Positions 23,453 to 32,414 of a DNA stretch of 64,000 bases are shown one piece after another. The notes beneath the pieces are model-generated. The model was not told the origin of the DNA. It did no database searches and saw only the letters and a program-made list of their open reading frames with translations. Source of the DNA: Streptomyces sp. WAC06614 (GTDB lineage Bacteria > Actinomycetota > Actinomycetes > Streptomycetales > Streptomycetaceae); assembly GCF_003949795.1 (NCBI RefSeq), contig NZ_RPRY01000002.1, positions 1 to 64,000 of the forward strand. The letters run 5' to 3'. The position numbers and the translations under genes were made by a program. Position 1 is the first letter of the stretch. The number at the start of each line of letters is the position of its first letter.

Positions 23453-24322
23453 ATGGACCCGCACCTCCTCCGTACCTTCGTCGCCGTGGCCCGCCTGGGC
23501 TCGTTCTCCGGCGCCGCGCGCGACCTCGGCTACACCCAGTCCGCCGTCTCCCAGCACATCGCCGCCCTGGAGGGCGACCTGCGCACCGAGTTGCTCACGC
23601 GCCGCCCGGTCGCCCCGACCGCGGCCGGGGCCCGGCTGCTGGAGCACGCCGGTCCGCTGCTGCTGCGGCTCGACGCGGCCCGGGCCGACGTGGCCCGGCT
23701 GGCCGCCGCGCCGCCGGGGCGGGTCATCCTCGCCGCGTCGCCCCTCGCCGTCGGGCCCCGGCTGCTCGCCGCGCTGCCCGCGGCCGGGGTGACGCTGCGG
23801 ATCACGGCCCGGGGGGACGTACCGGCAGCCGTCGCGACCGGGGCGTGCGACCTCGGGCTCGTCGACGGGCTCGCCGCGCCCAGCGACCCCCTGCGGCTGC
23901 CGGACGTGGCCCCGCTCACGGTCACCGGCGTCGGTGAGGAGGAGCTCGCGGTGCTCCTGCCCGCCGGCCACCCGCTCGCAGGCCGGCCGGGCCTGCGCCT
24001 GGCCGACCTCGCCGACGCCCGCTGGCTCGACGCCCCCGACGCCGGCATCCCCCTGGCGGCCGTCCGCGCGGCGCTGGGCACGCCCGGCTGCGCGCCGTCG
24101 CTGCGCTACGACGGCACCGACCTGCACACCCTGTGCGCCCTCAGCGCGGCCGGGCACGGCCTGACGCTCCTGCCGCGCCGGGTGGCGGCCCGCCTGGCGC
24201 CGGAGGCGGCCGCGGTCCCCGTGGCGGCCCCGCGCCTGGTCCACCGCACCGAGCTGCTCACCCCGGGTGCCCCGACGGGCCTGGCGGCGACGCTGGCGGA
24301 GCGGTTGACCGGCGGGGGATGA
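23453..24322 (+). CDS. LysR-family transcriptional regulator
   Basis: A 289-aa LysR regulator with N-terminal helix-turn-helix LLRTFVAVARLGSFSGAARDLGYTQSAVSQHIAALE (residues 5-40) and a short, Ala-rich effector domain. It is divergent from the glutaminase-like gene, which is its most likely target. GGGG precedes ATG 23453 closely and the message may be leaderless. A 17-bp tandem repeat starts directly after its stop codon. Confidence 0.92.
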   Translation: MDPHLLRTFVAVARLGSFSGAARDLGYTQSAVSQHIAALEGDLRTELLTRRPVAPTAAGARLLEHAGPLLLRLDAARADVARLAAAPPGRVILAASPLAVGPRLLAALPAAGVTLRITARGDVPAAVATGACDLGLVDGLAAPSDPLRLPDVAPLTVTGVGEEELAVLLPAGHPLAGRPGLRLADLADARWLDAPDAGIPLAAVRAALGTPGCAPSLRYDGTDLHTLCALSAAGHGLTLLPRRVAARLAPEAAAVPVAAPRLVHRTELLTPGAPTGLAATLAERLTGGG

Positions 24323-24389
24323 GATCGCCGGCCCGGGTGGATCGCCGGGCCGGGTGGATCGCCGGCCCGGGTCGATCGCCGGCCGGGGG
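24323..24389. repeat. 17-bp tandem repeat directly after a stop codon
   Basis: Four copies of GATCGCCGGCCCGGGTG, starting at the first base after the LysR stop (24320-24322) and ending about 50 nt before the sigma-factor gene. Confidence 0.9.
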
Positions 24390-24440
24390 CGGGCAACCGA
24401 ATTCCCGCGACCGGTGGTCTGGAGGTCGAGGGGGTGTGAG

Positions 24441-25019
24441 ATGCAGACGCAGAAGCAGGAGGACGAGGCGGAGTTCCAGGCGTTCGTCAGGGCGCGGTGG
24501 CCGCATCTGGTGCGCACCGCGTACCTGCTGACGGGCGATCCGCACGATGCGGAGGACCTCGCCCAGACGGCACTGGCCAAGGCGTACCGGTCGTGGCGGC
24601 GGGTCTGCCGCACCGACAATCCGGAGGCGTACGTCCGCCGGATGCTGGTGAGCTGCAACAGCGACCGGTTCCGTAAACGCCGCGTCGCCGAACGGCTCAC
24701 CGCGGCCCCGCCCGAGACCCTGGCGCCGGACCCGGCCGCGGCCTGGGCGGACGAGCGCACCGCGCTCATGGCCGCGTTGGCCACGTTACCGGCCCGGCAG
24801 CGGGCCGTGGTGGTCCTCCGGTACTGGGAGGACCTCTCCGAGGCGGAGGTGGCGGAGGCCCTGGGATGCTCCCCGGGGACCGTGAAGAGCCAGGCCTCCA
24901 AGGCCCTGGCCAAGCTGAGGGCCTGCCCCGGGCTGGACCAGATCGTCGAAGGACCCGTGCGCGTGGGCGGAGCGGCCCCCGTGCGCGGAGCGCGCGGCAT
25001 GCAAGGAGCGACATCATGA
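24441..25019 (+). CDS. SigE-family ECF RNA polymerase sigma factor
   Basis: A 192-aa ECF sigma factor of the SigE-like actinobacterial group. Region 2 is visible in LVRTAYLLTGDPHDAEDLAQTALAKAYRSW and region 4 in VLRYWEDLSEAEVAEALGCSPGTVKSQASKALAKLR. A GAGGGGG site precedes ATG 24441. The C-terminus extends about 25 residues beyond region 4 with a low-complexity GGAAPVRGARG tail. It overlaps the next gene by 4 nt (ATGA), so the downstream membrane protein is its probable partner. Confidence 0.93.
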   Translation: MQTQKQEDEAEFQAFVRARWPHLVRTAYLLTGDPHDAEDLAQTALAKAYRSWRRVCRTDNPEAYVRRMLVSCNSDRFRKRRVAERLTAAPPETLAPDPAAAWADERTALMAALATLPARQRAVVVLRYWEDLSEAEVAEALGCSPGTVKSQASKALAKLRACPGLDQIVEGPVRVGGAAPVRGARGMQGATS

Positions 25020-25963
25020 TCGAGCAGGAGCAGGATTCCGCCCTGGAGGCCCGGCTGCGCGAGCTGCTGGCCGACGACGCGGGGGAGGTCCGGCCGGGGC
25101 AGGCCCCCGTGGCCGACATCGTCCGCCGGGGGCAGCACGAGCGCCGGCGCCATCTGGCGGCGACGGCCGTGGCCCTGGTGGTGCTCTGTGGGCTCGCCGG
25201 CATACCGGCGGTCGCCCTGACGGTCACGGTGGACGGTGACAAGGACCCCGGTCCGGCGCGCTACCTGGCGATGGCCTCGGCCACGCCGTCGGCCGATCCG
25301 GGCGAAAGGCAGTCGCCGCTGCCCGGACGCCCGTCCTCGCCGGACCTGCTGGCCGACGGGGCCACGTACGAGCAGGCGGCGTCGTGGCTGGACGACTGCC
25401 TGCGGCACAAGAACGAGTACGGCATTCTGAGCGAGGTGCTGCCCCGGCTTCAGCCGTCGCAGCTGCGCATCCTGATGGCCCATGGGGCGACTCGTGAGGA
25501 CAAGGTGCCGGGCGGCGCCTACTGGATCACGGCGGTCGGGGACGACGCCTCGCAGGCGGTCCTCATGTGCCGGATACAGGAGGGCCGGGTGACCGAGGTG
25601 CTCGGGGGCCAGGGCCCGCAGCGCGGGCCGGGCAGCCCCCTGGTGCAGCGGGACCCGAAGGCCCTCAACCTGTGGCAGCGGACGCTGCCCCAGGTCAGGA
25701 CCGGCAAGCCGGTCTACCGGTGGGCCGACTTCGGGACGGTGGATCCCAAGGTCACCAAGGTCGAGGTGCGTTACGGCGGGCATACCGTCCAGGCCGCGGT
25801 GGAGCGGGGACGGTATGCGGCCGTGGGCATGTCCGACGGCCCGGAGACCGCCCCCCCGCAGCTCCGGGGGTACGACGCCCGGGGCGCCCTGGTCTACGAC
25901 TCCGCGTCCGCGCCCGGACCCACCTCCGACATCGACCCGTCCATACCGGGGGACGGCTCCTGA
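25016..25963 (+). CDS. Single-pass membrane protein coupled to the sigma factor
   Basis: A 315-aa protein: residues 1-43 cytoplasmic, one membrane helix at about 44-67 (HLAATAVALVVLCGLAGIPAVALTV), then a large extracytoplasmic part. The layout is that of an anti-sigma factor or sensor subunit, but the cytoplasmic segment is short and has no HxxxCxxC zinc motif. The outer domain (SWLDDCLRHKNEYGILSEVLP, AYWITAVGDDASQAVLMC) matches no family I can name. Its ATG overlaps the sigma factor stop, and GGAG precedes it. Regulation of the sigma factor is inferred only from coupling. Confidence 0.8.
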   Translation: MIEQEQDSALEARLRELLADDAGEVRPGQAPVADIVRRGQHERRRHLAATAVALVVLCGLAGIPAVALTVTVDGDKDPGPARYLAMASATPSADPGERQSPLPGRPSSPDLLADGATYEQAASWLDDCLRHKNEYGILSEVLPRLQPSQLRILMAHGATREDKVPGGAYWITAVGDDASQAVLMCRIQEGRVTEVLGGQGPQRGPGSPLVQRDPKALNLWQRTLPQVRTGKPVYRWADFGTVDPKVTKVEVRYGGHTVQAAVERGRYAAVGMSDGPETAPPQLRGYDARGALVYDSASAPGPTSDIDPSIPGDGS

Positions 25964-26069
25964 CTCGTGGCGGTCCGGGGGTACAGGGGTCTCCCGGGCC
26001 GCTGCGACCTACGGACCGTCGGCGGGGCCGGTCACGGGGCCGAGGGCCCGCCGGGGCCCGGGCGGCCGG

Positions 26070-27824
26070 TCAGGGTCCCAGCACCACCACGGACCGGGCC
26101 GGGACGTGGACGCGGCCTTCGGGGTCGGGGTGGTCGACCGGCTCCCAGGCGGCGAGCACCCGCACGCCGTTGCGGCCCAGCGCGACGGTGTGCGGTTCGG
26201 CGGACAGGTTGGCCACCACCCGCACGTCCCCGCGCCGGAAGGTCACCCAGCGGCGCTCCTCGTCGTAGGCGACCCGCACGGCGGCGAGGTCGGGGTCGCG
26301 CAGGTCCGGTTGGGTGCGGCGGAGCCGGACCAGGGTGCGGTACCAGTCGAGGAGCCGGGCGTGCGTGGGCTTGTCCGGCTCGGACCAGTCCAGGCAGGAG
26401 CGCTCCCGGGTGGCCGGGTCCTGCGGGTCGGGGACGTCCTCGGCGCGCCAGCCGTGCGCGGCGAACTCGCGGCGGCGGCCGGCCCGGACCGCCGCGGCGA
26501 GCTCGGGGTCGGGGTGGTCGGTGAAGTACTGCCAGGGCGTGGAGGCACCCCATTCCTCGCCCATGAACAACAGGGGCACGAACGGCCCGGTCAGCACCAG
26601 CGCGGCGGCGCAGGCCAGCAGGCCGGGGGGAAGGGAGGAGGACAGCCGGTCGCCCTGCGCCCGGTTGCCGATCTGGTCATGGGTCTGGCTGTAGCCGAGG
26701 AAGCGGTGGGCGGGGGTGCGCCGGCGGTCGACGGGGCGGCCGTGGGTGCGGCCGCGGAAGGAGGACCAGGTGCCGTCGTGGAAGAAGGCCCGGGTCATGG
26801 TCTTGGTCAGGGCGGCCAGCGGGGCCCGGGCGAAGTCGGCGTAGTAGCCCTGGGACTCGCCGGTCAGGGCGCAGTGCAGGGCGTGGTGGAAGTCGTCGTT
26901 CCACTGGGCGTGCAGGCCGAGTCCGCCGGCGGCGCGCGGGGTGGTGGTCCGCGGGTCGCACCGGTCGGACTCGGCGATCACGAACATCGGCCGTCCCGCC
27001 TCGGCCGCCAGCTCGTCCACCGCGGCCGCCAGCTCCTCCAGGAAGGTCAGGGCCCGGCCGTCGGCCAGGGCGTGCACGGCGTCCAGCCGCAGTCCGTCGA
27101 TGCGGTAGTCGCGCAGCCAGGCCAGGGCGCTGCCCAGGAGGTAGGCACGGACCTCGTCGGAGCCGGGGGCGTCCAGGTTGACCGCGGCTCCCCACGGGGT
27201 GCGGTGGGTGTCGGTGAAGTACGGTCCGAACGCGGGGAGGTGGTTGCCGGAGGGGCCCAGGTGGTTGTGGACCACGTCCAGGACCACGCCCAGGCCGTGC
27301 CCGTGGGCGGCCTCGACGAAGCGGGCGAGCCCGGCCGGGCCGCCGTACGGTTCGTGGACCGCCCAGGGGGCCACGCCGTCGTAGCCCCAGCCGTGCCGGC
27401 CGGGGAACGGGCAGACGGGCATCAGCTCCACGTGCGTGATGCCGAGGGAGACCAGGTGCGGCAGCAGCGCGGCGGCCGCGTCGAAGGTGCCCTCGGGGGT
27501 GAAGGTGCCGATGTGCAGCTCGTACAGGACGGCGTCCTGCAACGGGATGCGCGGGACCGGTTGCTGCCGCTCCGGCGGCACCAGCGCCTCGACGTCCACC
27601 ACGGCCGACAGCCCCTCGGGGCCGTCCGGGAGGCGCCGCCCGCGCGGGTCGGGGCGGACGAGCGGGTCGTCGTCGAGCAGGAAGCCGTAGCGGTCCCCGT
27701 CGGCGGCGGGGGCCGAGACGACCCACCAGCCGTCGCGTTCCGCGTCGCGCACCATCCGGTGCGTGTGGTCGCGCAGTCGCAGCGCGACCTGTTGTGCCTG
27801 TGGTGCCCACACCTCGAACTGCAC
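26070..27824 (-). CDS. treZ: Malto-oligosyltrehalose trehalohydrolase
   Basis: TreZ, 584 aa, releases trehalose from malto-oligosyltrehalose made by TreY. The N-terminal FEVWAPQAQQVALRL begins the E-set domain, and the GH13 barrel has the four conserved regions DVVHNHLG, GLRLDAVHAL (nucleophile Asp), VIAESD (acid Glu) and SQTHDQIGNR. The GTG start 27824 is preceded by GAGGGGA. The gene is transcribed toward 26070, separated from treY by an FHA gene on the other strand and an M14 peptidase gene. Confidence 0.96.
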   Translation of the reverse strand: MQFEVWAPQAQQVALRLRDHTHRMVRDAERDGWWVVSAPAADGDRYGFLLDDDPLVRPDPRGRRLPDGPEGLSAVVDVEALVPPERQQPVPRIPLQDAVLYELHIGTFTPEGTFDAAAALLPHLVSLGITHVELMPVCPFPGRHGWGYDGVAPWAVHEPYGGPAGLARFVEAAHGHGLGVVLDVVHNHLGPSGNHLPAFGPYFTDTHRTPWGAAVNLDAPGSDEVRAYLLGSALAWLRDYRIDGLRLDAVHALADGRALTFLEELAAAVDELAAEAGRPMFVIAESDRCDPRTTTPRAAGGLGLHAQWNDDFHHALHCALTGESQGYYADFARAPLAALTKTMTRAFFHDGTWSSFRGRTHGRPVDRRRTPAHRFLGYSQTHDQIGNRAQGDRLSSSLPPGLLACAAALVLTGPFVPLLFMGEEWGASTPWQYFTDHPDPELAAAVRAGRRREFAAHGWRAEDVPDPQDPATRERSCLDWSEPDKPTHARLLDWYRTLVRLRRTQPDLRDPDLAAVRVAYDEERRWVTFRRGDVRVVANLSAEPHTVALGRNGVRVLAAWEPVDHPDPEGRVHVPARSVVVLGP

Positions 27825-27935
27825 GGACGTTCCCCTCGTGACAAGCGGTGCCCAGCGGACCTGGCGTGGCCCATCATTCCTGTCCCGGCGGGGGAGTTCT
27901 GGACAGTTCGGGCAGGTCGGCCCGACAATCACCCT

Positions 27936-28490
27936 GTGACGTCCAGTTTCGAGTTCCCCGTACACCCCGCTCCGCGGCTGACCGACGCCGAGCGGGACCG
28001 GGCGCTCGGCCTGCTCAGGGAGGGCGCCGCCCAGGGACGCCTGTCGCACGACACGTTCCTGCGCCGGATGGAACTGGCCCTGGCCGCCCGGCGTTCCGAG
28101 GACCTGGCCGTCCTCACCGCCGACCTGGTCTCCGCCGAAAGCGCCTGGTCCCGGAGGCTGTTCGGCTGGGTGGGCCGGGTCTCCGCCGTCACGGTCGGCG
28201 TCCGCCGCGCCTGGAACGCCGAGCGGCTGCCCAAGCTGCTGCTGCCCCAGCCCAGTGTCGAGCCGCTGCGGATCGGGCGCGACCCGGGCAACGGGCTGCG
28301 GCTGACCCATGAGACCGTCTCACGGGCCCACGCCGAACTGAGCCTGCGGGACGGGCTGTGGGTGCTGAAGGACCTCGGTTCCACCAACGGCACCACGGTC
28401 AACGGCCGCCGGGTCACCGGCTCCGCCGTGGTGCGGGACGGGGACCAGGTGGGCTTCGGCCGGGTCGTCTTCCGGCTGTCCGCCCGCTGA
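27936..28490 (+). CDS. DUF1707 and FHA domain protein
   Basis: A 184-aa protein. Residues about 13-60 form a DUF1707 (SHOCT-like) segment: RLTDAERDRALGLLREGAAQGRLSHDTFLRRMELALAARR. The C-terminal FHA domain (about 105-184) has RIGRDPGNGLRL, VSRAHAEL and DLGSTNGTTVNGRRV, the residues that bind phosphothreonine. It may read Ser/Thr kinase output, but no kinase is nearby. Start GTG 27936; divergent from treZ with a 111-bp gap. Confidence 0.92.
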   Translation: MTSSFEFPVHPAPRLTDAERDRALGLLREGAAQGRLSHDTFLRRMELALAARRSEDLAVLTADLVSAESAWSRRLFGWVGRVSAVTVGVRRAWNAERLPKLLLPQPSVEPLRIGRDPGNGLRLTHETVSRAHAELSLRDGLWVLKDLGSTNGTTVNGRRVTGSAVVRDGDQVGFGRVVFRLSAR

Positions 28491-28547
28491 CGCCGTAGCC
28501 GGGGCCGGGGCCGTGGCCGGAGGTGCGGCCGGGGGTGGTCGTGGGCG

Positions 28548-29804
28548 TCATCGGGTGAGGGCGGCCAGGCGGGCCCAGGTGGCCAGGACCGTGCGGGACT
28601 GGTGCTCCACCTGGGTGGCCACCGGCACCCACCGGGCCTGGAACCGGTCGGCGAAGGCCGCGCACCACAGCGTCACCAGCCGTTCCAGTTCCGGCGCCGA
28701 CCCGTGGCCGGCCGAGCGCAGCACCCGCAGGAGCATCGCCGCGGCCCGCAGCGGCAGCCGCCGGCCGAAGGCGTCGATGCTTCCCACGTACGCGGCGGTC
28801 GCCTCCGCCGGAACCTCGCCGCCGGCCCAGGCCTGCTCGATCCGCGGGATCAACTCCAGCGTCCAGTCCACCGCCCGCAGCAGCGGCGCCGCCAGCGCCT
28901 CGTCGTCGGCCGGCAGCCCCGGCCGGGCCGCGGCGAGCACCCGGGCCACCTGCCCGGCCTCCTCGCCGAGCCGGTGGGCGAAGGCCGCCAGCGCGCCGCG
29001 GGGGTCGGGGTGCGGTGCCGGGTCGTCCACCAGGTCGCTGGCCCACATCGGGGCCTCCACGATGGCGGTGGTCCCGTCGTAGCGGTGGGCGTGGTACCAG
29101 GTGCTCAGCCGGGTGTCGTCGGGGTGGAAGACCCCGGTGGCCTCGCTGCCCGCGTGCGGCATCACGAAGATCCCGGGCCCGGGCGAGGGCCAGCCCGCCG
29201 CGTCCGAGGCGCCCGTCTCCACCGGGATCCGCAGCTCCGCCGCCGACTTGCCGAACGGCTCGGCCAGTCCCGGGACGTCCCGGGTGAGCTGCACCCAGCT
29301 CCCGCCGAGGTCCGTGCCGTGCAGGGAGACCTGGAGCCGCGGGCGCAGCTCGTCGATGAGGGCGGTCAGCGCCAGCGTCTCGGGCGGCAGCCGGTCCGGG
29401 GGCAGTAACGACGGCGCCCACTCCGGCTGCTCCGGGCCGGGCGGCCGGAAGAAATGCCGGTGGTAGTCGAGCAGCGAGTACGGGCGGGGCGTGCGGTGCA
29501 GGGCGGCGCCGTCCGGATCGGCGCACAGCAGCAGGTGCCAGCCGCACCCGTCCCGCAGCGCCGGCTCCTGGATGACCCGGCGGGCGAGGGACAGGGCGGT
29601 GGCGCCGCCGACCGGCTCGTTGGCGTGGGCCCCGGCGACGACCAGGACGTTCCGGCCGCCGGAGGAGTCCGCCCCGGCCGACAGCAACCACAGGGGCCGC
29701 CCGCCCCGGGAGGTCCCGGCCCGGCGGAGCCGGACCAGCCCGGGATGTTCGTCGGCCAGGGCGCGCCCGGCCAGGGCGAGTTCATGCGGAGTGGGGTAGC
29801 GCAT
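28548..29804 (-). CDS. M14-family zinc carboxypeptidase-like protein
   Basis: A 418-aa protein of the M14 family. The zinc ligands are the His and Glu of GAHANEPVGG and the His of VSLHGTDLGG; the catalytic Glu lies in TAIVEAPMW. No signal peptide is visible, so it is probably cytoplasmic, and it carries a C-terminal helical extension of about 130 residues. ATG 29804 is chosen by homology; the ribosome site is weak. It lies between treY (upstream, 131 nt) and treZ on the same strand but has no evident role in trehalose metabolism. Confidence 0.88.
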   Translation of the reverse strand: MRYPTPHELALAGRALADEHPGLVRLRRAGTSRGGRPLWLLSAGADSSGGRNVLVVAGAHANEPVGGATALSLARRVIQEPALRDGCGWHLLLCADPDGAALHRTPRPYSLLDYHRHFFRPPGPEQPEWAPSLLPPDRLPPETLALTALIDELRPRLQVSLHGTDLGGSWVQLTRDVPGLAEPFGKSAAELRIPVETGASDAAGWPSPGPGIFVMPHAGSEATGVFHPDDTRLSTWYHAHRYDGTTAIVEAPMWASDLVDDPAPHPDPRGALAAFAHRLGEEAGQVARVLAAARPGLPADDEALAAPLLRAVDWTLELIPRIEQAWAGGEVPAEATAAYVGSIDAFGRRLPLRAAAMLLRVLRSAGHGSAPELERLVTLWCAAFADRFQARWVPVATQVEHQSRTVLATWARLAALTR

Positions 29805-29935
29805 GTCACGGAAGAGGGTCACGGTGATGCTTTGCCCGCCGTACGGGCCTCGTACTGCTGCGGTCCACGACCTCGTCCCCTGACGCACCCCCGAACATCC
29901 GCCCGGGCGGCGGGACCTTGCGGCCCCCGGCCCGG

Positions 29936-32332
29936 TCAGCCCCCGTCGGACGGGCGGCGCAGCAGGACCGTCACCGGAGCGGTGCGCAGCAGCTCGGCCA
30001 CGGTGACCTCGCCCCGGTGGCGGACGTCGGCCGGGCCCAGGAGGGGCGACCAGTCGCCCGGGGGCAGGGGCAGCGTCGTGGTCCGCCAGCCGCCCGCCAC
30101 CGCCAGCCGGTACGACAGCCGGGTCGCCACCACCACCAGCCCCGGGCCCGCCGCGCCGCCCGGGCCCGCCGCGTCGTCCGGGCCGCCCGGGCCCGCCGCG
30201 CCGCCCGGGCCCGCCGCGCCGCCCGGGCCATCAGCGCCGCCCGGGCCGGCCGCGCCGCCTGCCCCGCGGGCGTATGCCACCAGGTGGTCCGCCGCCGGGC
30301 CCTTCGCGGTCAGTGGCGCATAGCCGGTGAACAGCTCCGGACGGTCCCGCCGCAGCCGCAGCACCGCCGCGGTCAGCGTCCGCTTCTCCTCCGCCGGCCC
30401 GCCCGGACCGGTCGGACCGCCCGGACCGGTCGGCCCGGTGGGCGCGTCCGGCGCCTGCGCGGGGAAGCGGAACGGGCGCCGGTTGTCGGGGTCGACCAGG
30501 GTCCGGCAGTCCGTCTCGCAGCCCTGGTACACCTCCGGGACGCCCGGCATCGTCAGGTGCAGCAGGGCCAGGCCCAGCATGGTGACCCGGGCCGCCTCCG
30601 CCAGGTGCGCCGGCAGCTCGGCCGCGGCCGGGACATGGGCGCCGACCTGTTCCTCGTAGGCCTCGTCCGGCGCGGTCCAGCTCGTGTGCAGCCCGGCCTC
30701 GCGGACCGCCTTCAACAGCGCCTCGGCAAGCCGCGGTTCGCGGTCCGGGGCTTCACCCAGCCCCAGCGCGGTCTGCCGGGCGACCCAGGCGAGCTGCGGG
30801 TCGGCGCCCGCCGGCCGGCCCATCGCCGCCGGGTCCTGCGACAGCGCCGCGATCCGGGCCCGGACGTCGGCGCTGCGCTTGGTGTCGTGCGTGGACAGCA
30901 CCGTGCCGGTGGCCGGCCAGTCCCGTTCGATCCGCTCGCAGTAGGCGTGGAACTCCGCCACCGACACCGCCGGCCGGCCCGGATCGCCGCCGACCTCGGT
31001 GGCCGACAGCAGCGGCGCGTACCGGTAGAAGGCCCGGTCCTCCAGGGACTTGGCGCGTAGCGCCGCCGAGGTCTGCGCGAAGCGCGCCGCGAACGCCGCG
31101 TCCTGCCGCAGCAGGACCCGTACGGCGTCCAGTGCGGCGGCCGGCACCCGGGCCCCGGCCCGGGCGAGGGTCTGCGCGGACGGGCCGGGGCCGCCCGGAT
31201 AGGGCCGGTACACCGGATAGGCGATCAATAACTCGGCCACCGCGTCCTGGAGTTCGGCCCCGGCCAGTCGGCCGAGTGCCGCCAGCTCGGCCGCCAGGTC
31301 GACCGTGAGCACCGTGCGGGCGCAGTCGGCGGCCGTGGCCTCCCAGTCCGCCGAGCCGGTGAACTCCTGGTACTCCCGCGCCAGTTCCGCCGCGCCCTCC
31401 GGGTCGGTGAACACCCCGTCCAGCCGCCGCAGGGCGTCGTAGCCGGTCGTCCCCGCCACCGACGCCGCCCAGGAGGCCGGCAGGCGTTCCTCGTCGGCCA
31501 GGATCTTCTCCACCACCACCCAGCAGTCGTCCCCGACCTCCGTCCGCAGCCGCCGCAGGTACTCCTCCGGGTCGGCCAGCCCGTCCACATGGTCGATCCG
31601 CAGCCCCTCGGCCACCCCGTCCCGGACCAGCTCCAGCACCTTCGCGTGCGTCGCCGCGAACACCTCCGGATCCTCCACCCGGACCCCGATCAGCTCCGCG
31701 ATGGTGAAGAAACGCCGGTAGTTGAGCGACGTCCGGGCCTCCCGCCAGCACGCCGGGCGGTACCACTGCCGGGCCAGCAGCTCCGGCAGCGGAAGCCCGG
31801 CCGTCCCCTCCCGCAGCGGGAACTCCCGGTCCCCGCACACCAGTACGCCGTCCCGCACGCGCGGGGCACACTCCTCCAGCGGCCCGGGCAGCACGGGCAG
31901 CAGCACCTGGCCCCCGCCCGCCGGCCAGTCGATGTCGAACCAGCGCGCGTACGGCGAGCCCGGCCCGGTGCGCAGCAGCTCCCACAGCGGCCTGTTGAGC
32001 CGCAGCGGCGAGGGCACGGCCATGTGGTTGGGCACGATGTCCAGCACCAGGCCCAGCCCGTGCCGCCGGGCCGTGCCGGCCAGCGCCCGTAGCCCGGCCT
32101 CACCGCCGAGTTCCTCCCGGACCCGGGTGTGGTCGGTCACGTCGTACCCGTGCGCCGACCCCGGCACCGCCTCCAGCACGGGCGACAGGTGCAGATGGGT
32201 GACGCCGAGCCCGGCGAGGTAGGGGACGGCCGCACCGGCCGCGGCGAACGGGAACTCCGGACGCAGCTGCAGCCGGTAGGTGGCGGCGGGCCGGCGGGGG
32301 CGCGCGGGGGTGCTCGAATGCTGCGGGGTCAT
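29936..32332 (-). CDS. treY: Malto-oligosyltrehalose synthase with collagen-like inserts
   Basis: TreY, 798 aa, converts the reducing end of maltodextrins to a trehalosyl unit. GH13 motifs: DIVPNHMAV, GLRIDHVDGLADP, VVEKILADEE and STHDTKRSADVR; the fold starts at ATYRLQLRPEFPF. Two glycine-rich inserts interrupt the C-terminal part: about residues 626-647 (APTGPTGPGGPTGPGG) and about 687-729, where GPGGAA-type hexads repeat. The DNA behind the second is an 18-bp tandem repeat, so it is in-frame minisatellite expansion. Catalytic residues are upstream of both inserts. The pathway partner treZ lies further downstream. Confidence 0.95.
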   Translation of the reverse strand: MTPQHSSTPARPRRPAATYRLQLRPEFPFAAAGAAVPYLAGLGVTHLHLSPVLEAVPGSAHGYDVTDHTRVREELGGEAGLRALAGTARRHGLGLVLDIVPNHMAVPSPLRLNRPLWELLRTGPGSPYARWFDIDWPAGGGQVLLPVLPGPLEECAPRVRDGVLVCGDREFPLREGTAGLPLPELLARQWYRPACWREARTSLNYRRFFTIAELIGVRVEDPEVFAATHAKVLELVRDGVAEGLRIDHVDGLADPEEYLRRLRTEVGDDCWVVVEKILADEERLPASWAASVAGTTGYDALRRLDGVFTDPEGAAELAREYQEFTGSADWEATAADCARTVLTVDLAAELAALGRLAGAELQDAVAELLIAYPVYRPYPGGPGPSAQTLARAGARVPAAALDAVRVLLRQDAAFAARFAQTSAALRAKSLEDRAFYRYAPLLSATEVGGDPGRPAVSVAEFHAYCERIERDWPATGTVLSTHDTKRSADVRARIAALSQDPAAMGRPAGADPQLAWVARQTALGLGEAPDREPRLAEALLKAVREAGLHTSWTAPDEAYEEQVGAHVPAAAELPAHLAEAARVTMLGLALLHLTMPGVPEVYQGCETDCRTLVDPDNRRPFRFPAQAPDAPTGPTGPGGPTGPGGPAEEKRTLTAAVLRLRRDRPELFTGYAPLTAKGPAADHLVAYARGAGGAAGPGGADGPGGAAGPGGAAGPGGPDDAAGPGGAAGPGLVVVATRLSYRLAVAGGWRTTTLPLPPGDWSPLLGPADVRHRGEVTVAELLRTAPVTVLLRRPSDGG

Positions 32333-32414
32333 GAGAACGTACGTACCCAGCCTGGCGATTTCCGTGCCATTGCCCAGTGCATCCGGGTGACTGCACCGGG
32401 TTAGCGTTCAGCAA

